DNA of 64,000 nt from Sphingomonas lutea (GTDB lineage Bacteria > Pseudomonadota > Alphaproteobacteria > Sphingomonadales > Sphingomonadaceae), in contig NZ_CP060718.1 of assembly GCF_014396785.1 (NCBI RefSeq), positions 1,880,501-1,944,500 on the forward strand, in the 5' to 3' direction. Position 1 is the first letter of the stretch; every line of letters starts with the position of its first letter. The notes below the pieces were generated by a model. The model was not told the origin of the DNA. It did no database searches and worked only from the letters and a program-made list of their open reading frames with translations. The translations under genes and the position numbers were made by a program. Of this stretch, positions 15,988-26,225 are shown piece after piece.

Positions 15988-17961
15988 TCAGTGCGCCCCG
16001 CCAAACCGCAAACGCACGCCGCCGTTGAGGACGAAGCCATCGGTCGGCGCCCATACCTCCACGGTCCACCGACCATCGGGCGCGCGCGCCGGCAACAGCA
16101 CCGGTTCGTAACGCGTCTGCCGCACATTCAGCAGGTTTTCCGCGTTGACGAACAACCTGGCCTTGCCGACGACGACCTCGCCCAGCACGCCAAGGTGAAC
16201 ATAGGGCCGACTGACTGACCGGTAGGGATTGTCGTCGAGCCGTTGGCGACCGGTGTAATAGGCCTCGACCCCGACCCGGCCCTTGTCATGGTCTTCCCAC
16301 ATCGCGACCAGCCCGCCCGTGTGGCGCGGCGTCAGCGGGGTACGCACCCGCCCCCCGCCATCCGGATTTGGCTCGGTCGAATGAGTAAAGACGTAGCTGC
16401 CGCTGACCGTCATCTGCTTCCAGCGATAGCGCAGCAGCAGTTCGGTGCCGCGCACGCGCGTCGGGCCATCGACATTGACCAGCCGCACGCGATCCGCCGC
16501 GACGGGGTCTATCCGCGTCGCATGGGTGATATTCGATCCGAACAGCGTCATGCTCGCCTCGACCGGCCCGCGCGCATAGCCCACATCGATCGAAGCTGAC
16601 CGCGCGGTCTCCGCCTCCAGGTCGCCGAGGGGCTCCAGCCGCGACAACCCTGCCTCCTCGATTTCCTCGACGAAGGGCGTCGGCGCGTAGAAGCCGCGGC
16701 CCACCGATGCCCGCACGCGCCACGGTCCGGGCCGGTACAACATCGACAGCCGCGGGCTGAGCTGCGTGCCGTAGACGCTATGGACATCCAGCCGCGCGCT
16801 CGCGGCCACGGTCAACGCTTCGTGAAGGTCGTGCTCGACTTGGCCGAACACCGCCGGGACCGTGTGGGTATAATCGAATGCCGGGAAGGTCTCCGACCGA
16901 AAGACGTCGCGCTGGATGGCGACGCCCGCGACCCACGGCGTGCCCGCCGAGCCGCCGGCAACCGACGCCTCCGCGAACAATGTCCCGTGACGGTCATCCT
17001 CGGCGACATCGCCGAACAGATGATCGTGCCCCTGGGTCATCGCGGCCCCGCGGAAGTGCACCGTCCCAAGCCCGGCGACGGGAGCCTCGGCGACAATTCC
17101 GGCGTCGAACCGTCGCGTGCGCTGTTCCTGCGGGAATGCGCTTCCATCGGGCACGGTGGCGCCCGGTTCGGTGCCGCCGACCCTGTCCTCCACCATCGCC
17201 CCTGCTGTGAGGTAGGCTGACGCGCCGTCACGCCCCTCCCAGAACAGCCGTGGACGGACCGACCAGCGCGCGTAGCGCGGCATGTCGATCCAGCCGTCGT
17301 CGTCCAGGTCCTGGCGGCTTTGCCGATGAAACCCGCCAGTCATCGAAGCGCCCAGGTCCGGCCCGATCTTTCCCGCCGCATACGCGGTCACGTCCTGTCC
17401 GCCGCGCGTCGTCGCATTCAGCAGCGTCTCGATCTCGGGCTCCTCCCCGGGTCGCCGGGATACGAGGTTGATCACCCCGCCCAGCGCCGAAGGCCCGTAG
17501 AGCGCCGAAGCCGCGCCCTTGATCACCTCGACCTGGCCAAGATCGGTTGGTGCGACCTGCAGTACGCCGAGCGAAGACGCTTGCCCGCCGTAAAGCGGCA
17601 GTCCGTCGGCCAAGAGCTGCGTGTACCGCCCGTCCATACCCTGGACACGGATGTTCGCCGCTCCCAGCGACGGCGCCGTCACCTGGACCCGCACCCCGCC
17701 CGTTTCGTTGACCAGCATGGCAATATTGCCCGGCCGCATCAGCAATTTCTCTTCGATCTCTTCGCGCGTGATCACCTCGACGCGAAGGGGTTCGTCCTGC
17801 ACTCGCCGCCGCGACCGCGTTGCCTGAACGATGATCTCTTCGTCCTCGTCCTCTTCCGCCTCGACGACGCTTGCGACGTCCTGCGCGAGGGCGACCGATG
17901 GATTGATGGGGACAGAAACTGGGAGAAGCGCCCAGCGCAGATGAGCGCACATTTTCATCAT
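15988..17961 (-). CDS. TonB-dependent outer membrane receptor
   Basis: About 657 aa from the ATG pair at 17961. It has a signal peptide (LRWALLPVSVPINPSVALAQ), an acidic stretch, a TonB-box-like EEIIVQATR, the plug domain (GGVRVQVTAP, NIRVQGMDGRYTQLL, VEVIKGAASALYGPSALGG) and a beta-barrel with terminal FVLNGGVRLRF. Resembles vitamin, metal or siderophore receptors of the FepA/BtuB type; the ligand is unknown. It lies 19 bases after a Crp-type regulator on the same strand, so the two are probably one operon. Confidence 0.9.
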   Translation of the reverse strand: MMKMCAHLRWALLPVSVPINPSVALAQDVASVVEAEEDEDEEIIVQATRSRRRVQDEPLRVEVITREEIEEKLLMRPGNIAMLVNETGGVRVQVTAPSLGAANIRVQGMDGRYTQLLADGLPLYGGQASSLGVLQVAPTDLGQVEVIKGAASALYGPSALGGVINLVSRRPGEEPEIETLLNATTRGGQDVTAYAAGKIGPDLGASMTGGFHRQSRQDLDDDGWIDMPRYARWSVRPRLFWEGRDGASAYLTAGAMVEDRVGGTEPGATVPDGSAFPQEQRTRRFDAGIVAEAPVAGLGTVHFRGAAMTQGHDHLFGDVAEDDRHGTLFAEASVAGGSAGTPWVAGVAIQRDVFRSETFPAFDYTHTVPAVFGQVEHDLHEALTVAASARLDVHSVYGTQLSPRLSMLYRPGPWRVRASVGRGFYAPTPFVEEIEEAGLSRLEPLGDLEAETARSASIDVGYARGPVEASMTLFGSNITHATRIDPVAADRVRLVNVDGPTRVRGTELLLRYRWKQMTVSGSYVFTHSTEPNPDGGGRVRTPLTPRHTGGLVAMWEDHDKGRVGVEAYYTGRQRLDDNPYRSVSRPYVHLGVLGEVVVGKARLFVNAENLLNVRQTRYEPVLLPARAPDGRWTVEVWAPTDGFVLNGGVRLRFGGAH

Positions 17962-17980
17962 TTTCACGCGAGCGCTGCTC

Positions 17981-18697
17981 TCAACTCGGCTTCTGCCGCA
18001 GGTAGAGATAGCGCGGGTCGAACTCCCCAATTTCCCGCAGCCGGGCGTGGTCGTGGATCGTCAGATAGCGCTGCTCGAGCGTGATGAGGCCGTCGGCGCG
18101 AAGGGCCTGCAGCGTCCGGTTCACGTGCACGGGGGTGATTCCCAAGCATTCGCTGAGCTGGGCCTGGGTCAGAGGAAGAGCATAGCCGTCGTCGTCTGCC
18201 AACCCGCCGACGCGCAGCCTTTCGAACAATTCGCAGAACAGGTGCGCGGCCCGCGACATTGCGCTTCGGCTGCCAAGCGAGAGCGTCAGTTCGCGCTGGA
18301 TCGAAGCGTCGACGTTGGTCATCAGCCAGTAGAGTCGCGTAAGCCGCGGAAAGCGCTCGGTCAGCCGCGTCAGCCGATCGTGCGGCACGACGCCGAGCCG
18401 CACGGGGGTCAAGGCAATGACGTCATGATCGAGCGCCTTGAGCGTAAAACTGTGGAGATCGGCAAAGTCGCCGGGGACGTGCAGCTCGAGGATCTGGCGG
18501 TTGCCGCGCTTGACGTCCTTGGCGCGGGCCAGCCAGCCGTCGAGAAGCAGCAGGCTGACATTGAGCTCGACGCCCTCGTGGATCACTGTCTTGTGGGCGG
18601 AAAAAGTCCGGACTTCCGACACCAGTTCGCGTATCGCGTCTTCTTCCGCGGCACTCACCGAGTCACGCATTCGAAGCTTGCGCAAATGTGCTTCCAT
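17981..18697 (-). CDS. Crp/Fnr family transcriptional regulator
   Basis: 238 aa. N-terminal cyclic-nucleotide-type beta-barrel (LLLLDGWLARAKDVKRGNRQ, LHVPGDFADLHSFTL) and a C-terminal winged helix (PLTQAQLSECLGITPVHVNR). No Fnr-type cysteine cluster is present. This subfamily is common in sphingomonads. It precedes a TonB receptor in an apparent operon and may control it. The effector is unknown. Confidence 0.88.
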   Translation of the reverse strand: MEAHLRKLRMRDSVSAAEEDAIRELVSEVRTFSAHKTVIHEGVELNVSLLLLDGWLARAKDVKRGNRQILELHVPGDFADLHSFTLKALDHDVIALTPVRLGVVPHDRLTRLTERFPRLTRLYWLMTNVDASIQRELTLSLGSRSAMSRAAHLFCELFERLRVGGLADDDGYALPLTQAQLSECLGITPVHVNRTLQALRADGLITLEQRYLTIHDHARLREIGEFDPRYLYLRQKPS

Positions 18698-18931
18698 CGC
18701 CTTCTCCTACCCGGCGCGCTGAACGTTCATCCAGGAATTTCGTCGCGACGGCGCGGTTGGGTTTGTTCGGCCGAATCGTCAAGCACTTGAAAGGCCTGCA
18801 TTTTCTGCGCATCTTCGTTCACTGCAGAGGCAGGATTGGCGCTTTACCGGAGGCGCGATAGACCTAAGCGCATTCTGGGGCGTTGAGCTTCAAGCAAACA
18901 GGTGCCGCGATCGTCCGCGGCTGGAGACGTG

Positions 18932-20257
18932 ATGAACATGGTAAAAATTGCTCGACCTTTCCTCGTGACTGCCGCCGCGTTGGCGGTCGCCGCCGTTCCG
19001 ATGATCGTTCCGGCGGCGCCTGCCGTGGCCCAGAAGCGCGGCAATTCGGTCGAGCGGGAAGTCGCCGCATTTTACGCCGCGCGCGGCGGCCAGCTGGTCT
19101 GGTTGACCCCCACCTCCGGCACCGCGGCACGCGACCTGCTTCAGCTGCTCGCCACATCGCAGGTCGAAGGGTTGAACCCCAACCGTTACAATGTTCGCGG
19201 CATCACCCGCGCGTTGCAGTCGGGCGGCGGGCAGCGCGCCGATATGATGCTGTCGACCGCCTTCGTGAACTACGTCCGCGATACCAAGCGCGATCCTGGC
19301 ATCGGCATTGTATATGTCGACCAGGAATTGAAGCCCGGCGCCGCTTCTGCCTCCAGCTTGCTAAGTCAGGCGGCCTCCGCGCCCTCCTTGTCCAGCTACG
19401 TCCAGAGCCTGGGCTGGATGAACCCGATCTACGGCCAGCTCCGCCAGGCGCTCGCCAGCCGGCTCTACCGCAGCGAGCGCGAACGCCAGTTGTTGACGCT
19501 CAATCTCGACCGTGCCCGCGTCCTGCCGTCGGGCAGCCAGCGCTACGTGGTCATCAACAACGCCGCGGCCCGCCTCTACATGTACGAGAATGGCCGCGTG
19601 GTGGATTCGATGCGGGTCGTCACCGGCAAGCCGACCCCGGCCGCGCAGACGCCGATGATGAACGCCTTCATCCGCTTCGCTGTCCTCAACCCGTACTGGA
19701 ACTCGCCCCCCGACATCACGGCGCACAATCTTGCGCCCAACGTGCTCAAGCGCGGACCCGCCTACCTTAAGGAAAAGGGCTATGAAGTGATGTCCGACTG
19801 GTCGGACAATGCCCGCGTGCTCAGCCCAGCCAGCGTCAATTGGCGCGCCGTCGTCGCCGGGCAGCAGGAAATCCGCCTGCGCCAGAAGCCCGGCCCGGCC
19901 AATTCGATGGGCCGCATGAAGTTCATGTTCCCCAACTCGCAGGGCATCTGGCTCCACGACACCCCGCTCAAGGAGAAGATCGAGGATGCGGCGCGGCTAC
20001 AGAGCAACGGCTGCGTCCGGCTGGAGGATGCGCCGCGCTTCGCCCGCTGGCTGTTCGGCCAGAATTTGAAGCCCGCCGGGGCGCGGCCCGAGCAGAAGGT
20101 GGCTCTGCCGACACCGGTACCGCTTTACATTACCTACCTGACTGCGGTGCCGTCGGGGACGTCGATCACCTATTTCGACGATTTCTACGGCTGGGATCGG
20201 GCGCGGTTGGGCCGCGTCGCGTCTAACGTGAGCCGAAGCCCGTCACCATCGTCTTGA
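18932..20257 (+). CDS. L,D-transpeptidase (YcbB/LdtD type)
   Basis: 441 aa from ATG 18932, with GGAG five bases upstream. Signal peptide with AAPAVAQ cleavage, a peptidoglycan-binding-like N-terminal domain, and a YkuD catalytic domain with HDTP and the active-site SNGCVRLED. Forms 3-3 cross-links in periplasmic peptidoglycan. The last 35 bases overlap the convergent sugar transferase gene, an unusual tail-to-tail overlap. That could mean the tail (SNVSRSPSPSS) is extended by a lost stop. Confidence 0.9.
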   Translation: MNMVKIARPFLVTAAALAVAAVPMIVPAAPAVAQKRGNSVEREVAAFYAARGGQLVWLTPTSGTAARDLLQLLATSQVEGLNPNRYNVRGITRALQSGGGQRADMMLSTAFVNYVRDTKRDPGIGIVYVDQELKPGAASASSLLSQAASAPSLSSYVQSLGWMNPIYGQLRQALASRLYRSERERQLLTLNLDRARVLPSGSQRYVVINNAAARLYMYENGRVVDSMRVVTGKPTPAAQTPMMNAFIRFAVLNPYWNSPPDITAHNLAPNVLKRGPAYLKEKGYEVMSDWSDNARVLSPASVNWRAVVAGQQEIRLRQKPGPANSMGRMKFMFPNSQGIWLHDTPLKEKIEDAARLQSNGCVRLEDAPRFARWLFGQNLKPAGARPEQKVALPTPVPLYITYLTAVPSGTSITYFDDFYGWDRARLGRVASNVSRSPSPSS

Positions 20258-21497
20258 TCGTCCGCAGCAGGATCAACAGATCCAGCCAGGGCGAGAAATA
20301 TTTGATGTAGTAGAAGTCGTACTGGAGCTTGCGGTGGACCTCGTCGACCTCCGCCACATGCCCCTGGTTGACTTGCGCCCAGCCGGAAATGCCTGGCTTA
20401 ACGACATGCCGGTAGCGGTAGAACGGGATTTCGCCCGTGTACCAAACCGACAGCACCTGCGCTTCTGGCCGCGGGCCGATCCAGCTCATCTGCCATTGCA
20501 GGATGTTGAAGATCTGCGGCAGCTCATCGAGCCGGTTGTTGCGTAGCCAGCGGCCGACGCGGGTGACGCGGTCGTCGTCGTCGGTCGTGATTGCTGCGCG
20601 CCGGCTTTGCTCTTCAGTCGCGACGCGCATGGTACGGAATTTGTAGACTGTGAATTGCCTTCCCGCGTGGCCGACGCGGCGTTGCTTGAACAACGCCCCG
20701 CCCGGGCTTTCCCAGCGGATGGCGAGCGCGATCACGGCCATGAACGGCAAGACGACCGGCAGAACGAGGATTGCGGCAATGAAATCGCCGACGGCTTTGA
20801 GGTGGAAATAGCCGCGCGCGGGCAGAAGCGACCCGAAGCTATTCTCCGACAGATGTTCCAGCTCGACCCGGCCGGTCAGCGATTCCGATAATTGCTTTAC
20901 CTGATAGACGATGCGCCCGGCAAGCGCCGCATCGGCCAGGAAGGCCTCCCACTCATCCGGCAGATCGGAGCTGAAATCGGCGACGATGGCGTCGCACCGG
21001 CGGGCATCGTGAAGCCGGGGACGCGACAGGCGCACCCAGTCAACGCCCGGGATCTGGTCAAGGATTCCGACCCGCCCGAAGGGAACGACGGCGATCCGCC
21101 GCCGAAGCTGCCGCTCGGCAAAGATATACAGGGCGTAAAGCCAAAGCACATGGAGCACGAAGCCGACCGTCAAGGCCAGCCGGTCGTAGGGGAAGCGGGT
21201 GAGGACGAACCACACCAGGGTGATGCCATGCGCCGTCAGCGCCGACGGCAGGATCACGTAGCTGCGGCGGATGCCCGGATAAGTCTCGATCGACAGGCGC
21301 ATCCAGAAGGCGATGACGACCGCGATGGCATTGGCGTAGAACGCGGTGATCGATGCCGGCTCGATGATCATCCCGGGCAAGGGCCCGCGCATCAGCCACG
21401 GCAAAAGCGCGCCGATGATCAATGCTCCGGCGAACTGAAAGCGCTTCCGGGTAAGAATGGACGTCTCCCGCGTTTGCGGCAGGCGGTCGTGCCGCAT
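20223..21497 (-). CDS. Undecaprenyl-phosphate sugar phosphotransferase (WbaP/GumD-like)
   Basis: 424 aa. Four to five N-terminal membrane spans, a middle domain, then the bacterial sugar transferase domain: KAVGDFIAAILVLPVVLPFM, SPGGALFKQRRVG, FTVYKFRTMR, RNNRLDELPQIFNILQ, MSWIGPRPE and KPGISGWAQVNQG. It starts exopolysaccharide repeat-unit synthesis by placing a sugar-1-phosphate on the lipid carrier. The next gene upstream on the same strand is ugd, which makes UDP-glucuronate, so both fit one exopolysaccharide pathway. Confidence 0.92.
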   Translation of the reverse strand: MRHDRLPQTRETSILTRKRFQFAGALIIGALLPWLMRGPLPGMIIEPASITAFYANAIAVVIAFWMRLSIETYPGIRRSYVILPSALTAHGITLVWFVLTRFPYDRLALTVGFVLHVLWLYALYIFAERQLRRRIAVVPFGRVGILDQIPGVDWVRLSRPRLHDARRCDAIVADFSSDLPDEWEAFLADAALAGRIVYQVKQLSESLTGRVELEHLSENSFGSLLPARGYFHLKAVGDFIAAILVLPVVLPFMAVIALAIRWESPGGALFKQRRVGHAGRQFTVYKFRTMRVATEEQSRRAAITTDDDDRVTRVGRWLRNNRLDELPQIFNILQWQMSWIGPRPEAQVLSVWYTGEIPFYRYRHVVKPGISGWAQVNQGHVAEVDEVHRKLQYDFYYIKYFSPWLDLLILLRTIKTMVTGFGSR

Positions 21498-21597
21498 CAG
21501 CCCCGCCTCGCGGCAGCTGGGATGATCAGCCCGACCCTCATCAACTCATTCATACGCAACAAAACTCGTCACGGACGCAAATGGCGCCATTACGAAC

Positions 21598-22917
21598 CTA
21601 TCTAGCCGATCCCTGCCGTCCACGGCCAACGCCAAAATAGGTTAAGCCGGCACGTTCGGCTTCTTCCCGGTCGTACACATTGCGCAGATCGACCAGCGCC
21701 CGGCCGCGCATGGCGCCGGCCATCTCCTCCAGGTCGAGCGCCCTGAACTCGTCCCATTCGGTGACGATCACCACCGCGTCGGCGCCGGCGACTGCCGCCG
21801 CTGCGTCCGCTGCGAAGGAAATGTCCGTGAAAATCCGCTCGGCCTGCTCGCGCGCCACAGGGTCGAAGGCCGCGACTTCGGCACCGCGTTCGACCAGCGA
21901 CTGGACGAGCGGGATCGACGGCGCGTCGCGCATGTCGTCGGTATTGGGCTTGAAGGCCAGACCCAGGACGCCGATCCGCTTGCCCGACAGCTCGCCGCCT
22001 AGCGCGGCGGCGACGCGGTCGACCATGCTCGCTTTGCGGTCATCGTTGACCGCGACGGTCGTGCGCACAATGCGCTGGTCCACGCCGACCTTGTCCGCAG
22101 TCTGAAGCAGCGCGAGCGTGTCCTTGGGGAAGCAGCTGCCGCCATAGCCCGGACCGGCATGCAGGAACTTGGGCCCGATGCGGTTGTCGAGGCCGATGCC
22201 GCGCGCGACATCCTGGACGTCGGCGTCCACCGCCTCACACAAATTGGCGATTTCGTTGATGAAGCTGATCTTGACCGCAAGGAAAGCGTTCGCGGCATAT
22301 TTCGTCAGTTCCGCCGTCCGCCGCCCGGTAAACAGGATCGGCGCGCGGTTGAGGAACAACGGGCGGTAAATCTCGCGCAGCACGTCGCGCGCATGCTCGT
22401 CCTCGGCGCCGACGACGATGCGGTCGGGGTGCTTGAAGTCGGCGATGGCTGCGCCTTCGCGTAGGAATTCAGGGTTGGACGCGACCGATACGCCCTCGAC
22501 GCCCTCTTCCTTGAGGATCTTCTCGATCTCGTCGCCAGTGCCGACCGGGACGGTCGACTTGGTCACGACCACGGTCCCCGGCTTGATGACCTTGGCAAGC
22601 TCGCGCACCGCGGCGTGAACGAAGCTGAGGTCGGCGTGGCCGTCGCCGCGCCGCGCGGGCGTGCCCACTGCGATGAAGATCGCTTCGGCGTCCGCCACCC
22701 CGCTGGGGAGGTCGGTGGTGAAGGTCAGCCGGCCGCGTTCGGCATTCGACTTGACCAGGGATTCCAGGCCCGGTTCCCAGATCGGCATGCGCCCGGCATG
22801 GAGCCCGTCGATCTTGCCCGAATCCTTGTCGATGCAGCACACCTGATGCCCGAAATCCGCAAAGCAGGCGCCCGAGACGAGCCCGACATAGCCGGTTCCG
22901 ATCATCGCGATACGCAT
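21598..22917 (-). CDS. ugd: UDP-glucose 6-dehydrogenase
   Basis: 439 aa. Rossmann NAD-binding start MRIAMIGTGYVGLVSGACFA, catalytic cysteine in GYGGSCFPKDTLAL, and conserved FLREGAAI, AANAFLAVKISFINE and LGLAFKPNTDDMRDAPS. Oxidises UDP-glucose to UDP-glucuronate for exopolysaccharide. About 100 bases upstream of the sugar transferase gene, same strand, probably co-transcribed. Confidence 0.96.
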   Translation of the reverse strand: MRIAMIGTGYVGLVSGACFADFGHQVCCIDKDSGKIDGLHAGRMPIWEPGLESLVKSNAERGRLTFTTDLPSGVADAEAIFIAVGTPARRGDGHADLSFVHAAVRELAKVIKPGTVVVTKSTVPVGTGDEIEKILKEEGVEGVSVASNPEFLREGAAIADFKHPDRIVVGAEDEHARDVLREIYRPLFLNRAPILFTGRRTAELTKYAANAFLAVKISFINEIANLCEAVDADVQDVARGIGLDNRIGPKFLHAGPGYGGSCFPKDTLALLQTADKVGVDQRIVRTTVAVNDDRKASMVDRVAAALGGELSGKRIGVLGLAFKPNTDDMRDAPSIPLVQSLVERGAEVAAFDPVAREQAERIFTDISFAADAAAAVAGADAVVIVTEWDEFRALDLEEMAGAMRGRALVDLRNVYDREEAERAGLTYFGVGRGRQGSAR

Positions 22918-23009
22918 GCTTGCTCCTGTACTTGTTCGATTGCTGTGGTCGGGAGAGCGCGGCCTTTAGCCAGCGCTTTCGGCAATAGCCAGCACCCCCG
23001 CCCCTAGTT

Positions 23010-24068
23010 ATGACGGTCGCGATGGCGACCGAAGCCCCCAAGTTCGTGCCTCCGAGGCGTTGGCATCTCGACCCCCTGCACATGACGCTGCGGCGGACGT
23101 CACGCATGCGGCCATGGGCGCAGTTCGGTGTCCGCATGGCGATCATGATCGGCATGATCGTGTTCATCGTCGCCTTCCACTGGTGCGAACGCGACAGCCT
23201 GAAGGACACGCATGACGGGCAGATCTCGTTCGTCGACGTGATCTATTTCACCATGATCAGCGCGACGACCACCGGCTATGGCGACGTCGTCCCGGTGACC
23301 GAGCGGGCGCGCTTGTTCGATGCCTTGATCGTCACGCCGATCCGCGTCTTTTTCCTGCTCTTGCTGGCGGGAACGGCCTACACGTTCATAATCAAGAGAA
23401 CCTGGAACAGGTGGTTGATGAAACTCATCCAGAAGAACCTTCGTGACCACATTCTGCTCGCCGGGTTCGGCATCAGTAACGACAAGGCGCTCGAAGAGTT
23501 GTTGGCCCGGGGCACCCCGGCCAAGCGCATCGTCGTCATAGATAGCGACCAGGATGCGCTGGATCGCGCCGCCGAATGTGGCGTCGCGGTGTTGCTGGGT
23601 GACAGCACGCGCGATGAAACATTGCTCGCGACCCATGTCGAGCGCGCCGCGGCGCTGCTGGTGTCGACCGGACGCGACGACAGCAACATCCTCGTCACCC
23701 TGACGGCGCGCAAGCTGTCTCCCCGGGTCAAGATCAGCGTCACGATTCGCGAAACGGATAACGAGGACATTGCGCGCCAGGCCGGTGCCGACACGGTGAT
23801 CAACCCGGTCAGCTTCACCGGCCTACTCCTCGCCAGCTCGCTCGAAGGACCGTATCGCGCCGATTACATCGCCGATCTCGCCACGTCGGCCGGAAGCGTC
23901 GAGTTGCGCGAACGCTTGGTCATGCCCGGTGAAGTGGGTAGATCGCTTCACGACATCCACACCGGCCAGGCAGTGCGCCTGATCCGCGATGGCAAGGTGA
24001 TTTCGCGGACGGACAGCCAGCAGCTCGCACCAGGCGACCGAATCCTGGAAATCATTGACAGCGTGTGA
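23010..24068 (+). CDS. Two-span potassium channel with RCK domain
   Basis: 352 aa. First span (VRMAIMIGMIVFIVAFHW), pore with selectivity filter TTTGYGD, second span (IRVFFLLLLAGTAYTF), then a cytoplasmic RCK/TrkA-N domain (HILLAGFGISNDKALEELL, ADTVINPVSFTG) and a TrkA-C-like end. Architecture of MthK/Kch ligand-gated K+ channels. Start ATG 23010. Divergent from ugd. Confidence 0.9.
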   Translation: MTVAMATEAPKFVPPRRWHLDPLHMTLRRTSRMRPWAQFGVRMAIMIGMIVFIVAFHWCERDSLKDTHDGQISFVDVIYFTMISATTTGYGDVVPVTERARLFDALIVTPIRVFFLLLLAGTAYTFIIKRTWNRWLMKLIQKNLRDHILLAGFGISNDKALEELLARGTPAKRIVVIDSDQDALDRAAECGVAVLLGDSTRDETLLATHVERAAALLVSTGRDDSNILVTLTARKLSPRVKISVTIRETDNEDIARQAGADTVINPVSFTGLLLASSLEGPYRADYIADLATSAGSVELRERLVMPGEVGRSLHDIHTGQAVRLIRDGKVISRTDSQQLAPGDRILEIIDSV

Positions 24069-24418
24069 CGCGCGCATTGACCGCCCGTCGCGCAATCACC
24101 TTGCTTGCCGTCGGCCTGGCAATCGGGATCGTCATCTTCTTCGGCGGCCGATCCTAGCCCGTTCGCAAAATCGTCCCGACCGGCGAGGCCGAACGGTTTC
24201 GACTGATCCAGACCGCCGAGCAAGTCCGATCAAATGCCGACAACCTCAACCTCGTTGCCGGCCAAATCCGCGATCGGCTGGCGTACACAAAGCTCCTCCT
24301 GCCCAAGGCGGAGCTCGATAAGCAACTGGCGGACAGCGGAACGATCAAATTCTGCTGCGATAAGGGCTATCCACTCGACAAGCTGCGCGCGCCCGATCCG
24401 AATTCGGTCGACTTTTGA
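24065..24418 (+). pseudogene. Small membrane-anchored protein interrupted by an in-frame amber codon
   Basis: A single frame from GTG 24065 (overlapping the channel stop, GTGA type) encodes a basic start and a membrane span (ITLLAVGLAIGIVIFFGG). It meets TAG at 24155-24157 (codon 31), then continues open in the same frame for 86 codons (PVRKIVPTGEAERFRLIQTA, LNLVAGQIRDRL, IKFCCDKGYPLDKL) to TGA 24416-24418. No start codon lies between. The coding quality of the second part argues for one gene of 117 codons with a nonsense mutation or base-call error. Family unknown. Confidence 0.6.
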
Positions 24419-24507
24419 GCCCGGGCTGCTGCCACGCTCGTACGTGAAGCGACGTCGTATCCGCCTAGTTTTCGCCCAACTTTTCCTTTAAGGGCGCGAC
24501 CCTTCCG

Positions 24508-25860
24508 ATGAACGTCACCACCTTCCCCAAGCCCCCGCGCGTCGGGCTGGTCTCGCTCGGCTGTCCCAAGAATCTGGTCGACAGCGAGCGGATCATGACC
24601 AAGCTGCGCGCCGACGGTTACGACATGTCGCCCGATTATGCGGGCGCAGACGTCGTGCTGGTCAACACCTGCGGCTTCCTCGACAGCGCCAAGGAAGAAA
24701 GCCTGGAAGCGATCGGCGAGGCGATCGCCGAGAACGGGCGCGTTGTCGTCACCGGCTGCATGGGCAAGGAAGCCGAAGCCATTCGCGCCCGCTTCCCGGA
24801 CGTGCTCGCGATCACCGGCGCGCACCAGTATGAAGAAGTCATCGCCGCAGTCCATGATGCGGCGCCGGCGGTGCCCTCGCCGTTCATCGACTTGGTGCCC
24901 GAATCCGGGCTGAAACTGACTCCGCGCCACTACAGCTATTTGAAGATTTCCGAGGGCTGCAACCATCGCTGCGCCTTTTGCATCATCCCGCACCTGCGCG
25001 GCGATCTCGTCAGCCGCCGCCCCGATGCGGTGCTTCGCGAGGCCGAAAAGCTGGTCGCCGCAGGGACGAAGGAACTGCTGGTCATCAGCCAGGACACGTC
25101 GGCCTACGGCGTCGACCTGCGCCACAAGGCTTGGCCGTGGAAGGGTAACGAAGTTCGCGCCCACATGACCGATCTCGCGCGCGAACTTGGCAAGCTTCGC
25201 ACGCCCGACGGCGATACGCCGTGGGTGCGGCTGCATTACGTCTATCCCTATCCGCACGTGAACGACGTCATCCCGTTGATGGCCGAAGGTCTGGTGCTGC
25301 CCTATCTCGACATCCCCTTCCAGCATGCCAGCCCCGACGTGCTGCGCCGGATGCGGCGGCCCGCCAACGATGCCAAAGTGCTTGAGCGGATTCGCAACTG
25401 GCGCGCCTTGGTGCCGAATCTTGCGATCCGCTCGAGCTTCGTCGTCGGCTTCCCCGGCGAGACCGACGCGGATTTCGATTATCTCCTGCGCTGGCTCGAA
25501 GAGGCGCAGCTCGACCGCGTCGGCGCGTTCAAGTTTGAGCCGGTCGAAGGCGCGCCGGCGACGGTCATGCCCGATCAGGTGCCGGACGAGGTCAAGCAGT
25601 ACCGGTTCGAACAAGTCATGGCCCTGTCCGCGAAGATCAGCGCCGACAAGCTCGCGGCCAAGGTCGGCCGTACGGTGGATGTCCTGATCGACGCGGTGGA
25701 CGCGGAGACGGGGGGCGCCACGGGCCGGTCGAAGGCGGACGCGCCGGAGATCGACGGCGAAGTCCATCTTCGCGATGCCGGACACCTGGAACCCGGCGAT
25801 TTTGTCACCGTGCAGGTCGAGGATGCCGACGCGCACGACTTGTTCGGCGCGCCCGCCTGA
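24508..25860 (+). CDS. rimO: Ribosomal protein S12 methylthiotransferase
   Basis: 450 aa. UPF0004 domain ([30 protein letters not shown]) with three cysteines for one cluster. Radical SAM motif CNHRCAFC for the other, then the RimO-typical [10 protein letters not shown] and [14 protein letters not shown], and a TRAM domain (VDVLIDAVD...[17 protein letters not shown]). Methylthiolates Asp88 of S12. The length is standard. Confidence 0.97.
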   Translation: MNVTTFPKPPRVGLVSLGCPKNLVDSERIMTKLRADGYDMSPDYAGADVVLVNTCGFLDSAKEESLEAIGEAIAENGRVVVTGCMGKEAEAIRARFPDVLAITGAHQYEEVIAAVHDAAPAVPSPFIDLVPESGLKLTPRHYSYLKISEGCNHRCAFCIIPHLRGDLVSRRPDAVLREAEKLVAAGTKELLVISQDTSAYGVDLRHKAWPWKGNEVRAHMTDLARELGKLRTPDGDTPWVRLHYVYPYPHVNDVIPLMAEGLVLPYLDIPFQHASPDVLRRMRRPANDAKVLERIRNWRALVPNLAIRSSFVVGFPGETDADFDYLLRWLEEAQLDRVGAFKFEPVEGAPATVMPDQVPDEVKQYRFEQVMALSAKISADKLAAKVGRTVDVLIDAVDAETGGATGRSKADAPEIDGEVHLRDAGHLEPGDFVTVQVEDADAHDLFGAPA

Positions 25861-25930
25861 CAAACGAGAGGGAACGTCCGCCTGCCGTCGCGCGTTGGGG
25901 ACTGGTTCCAAATCGGTGGTGGAGGCGATT

Positions 25931-26164
25931 ATGCGTGCACACCGGAAGGCGGCAATCCTCCTTGCATTCCTGATGCTGGCCACTCCGGCGGCCGTGCCGG
26001 CCCAGGATCGCGGAGGCATTCCGACCGAGACTCAGGAGCGGATGCAGCAGCGCTTTGATTACGACCTGTTGTGGAACATCCTCGGCCTGTTCGGCCTGCT
26101 CGGACTCTTCGGCCTCAAGCGCGGCCATACCGAAGATAGTTACCATCCCGCCGCCTTCGAATAA
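25931..26164 (+). CDS. Small secreted or anchored protein, WGxxGxxG-like
   Basis: 77 aa from ATG 25931 with GGAGGCG just upstream. Signal peptide (AAILLAFLMLATPAAVPAQ), a linker, then LLWNILGLFGLLGLFGLKRG, which resembles the WGxxGxxG small-protein anchor with repeated G-L steps, and a short polar tail. Membrane-associated; function unknown. Confidence 0.65.
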   Translation: MRAHRKAAILLAFLMLATPAAVPAQDRGGIPTETQERMQQRFDYDLLWNILGLFGLLGLFGLKRGHTEDSYHPAAFE

Positions 26165-26225
26165 GCCTGCGGCGTTAACCCTGTTCGTTTAACCGGGGTC
26201 AACGCGTTGCAGCTAAAGGGCTGGT

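Noticed and set aside
24367..26019. 550-codon open frame antisense to rimO
   Set aside because: No coherent domains; explained by GC-biased codon use of rimO.
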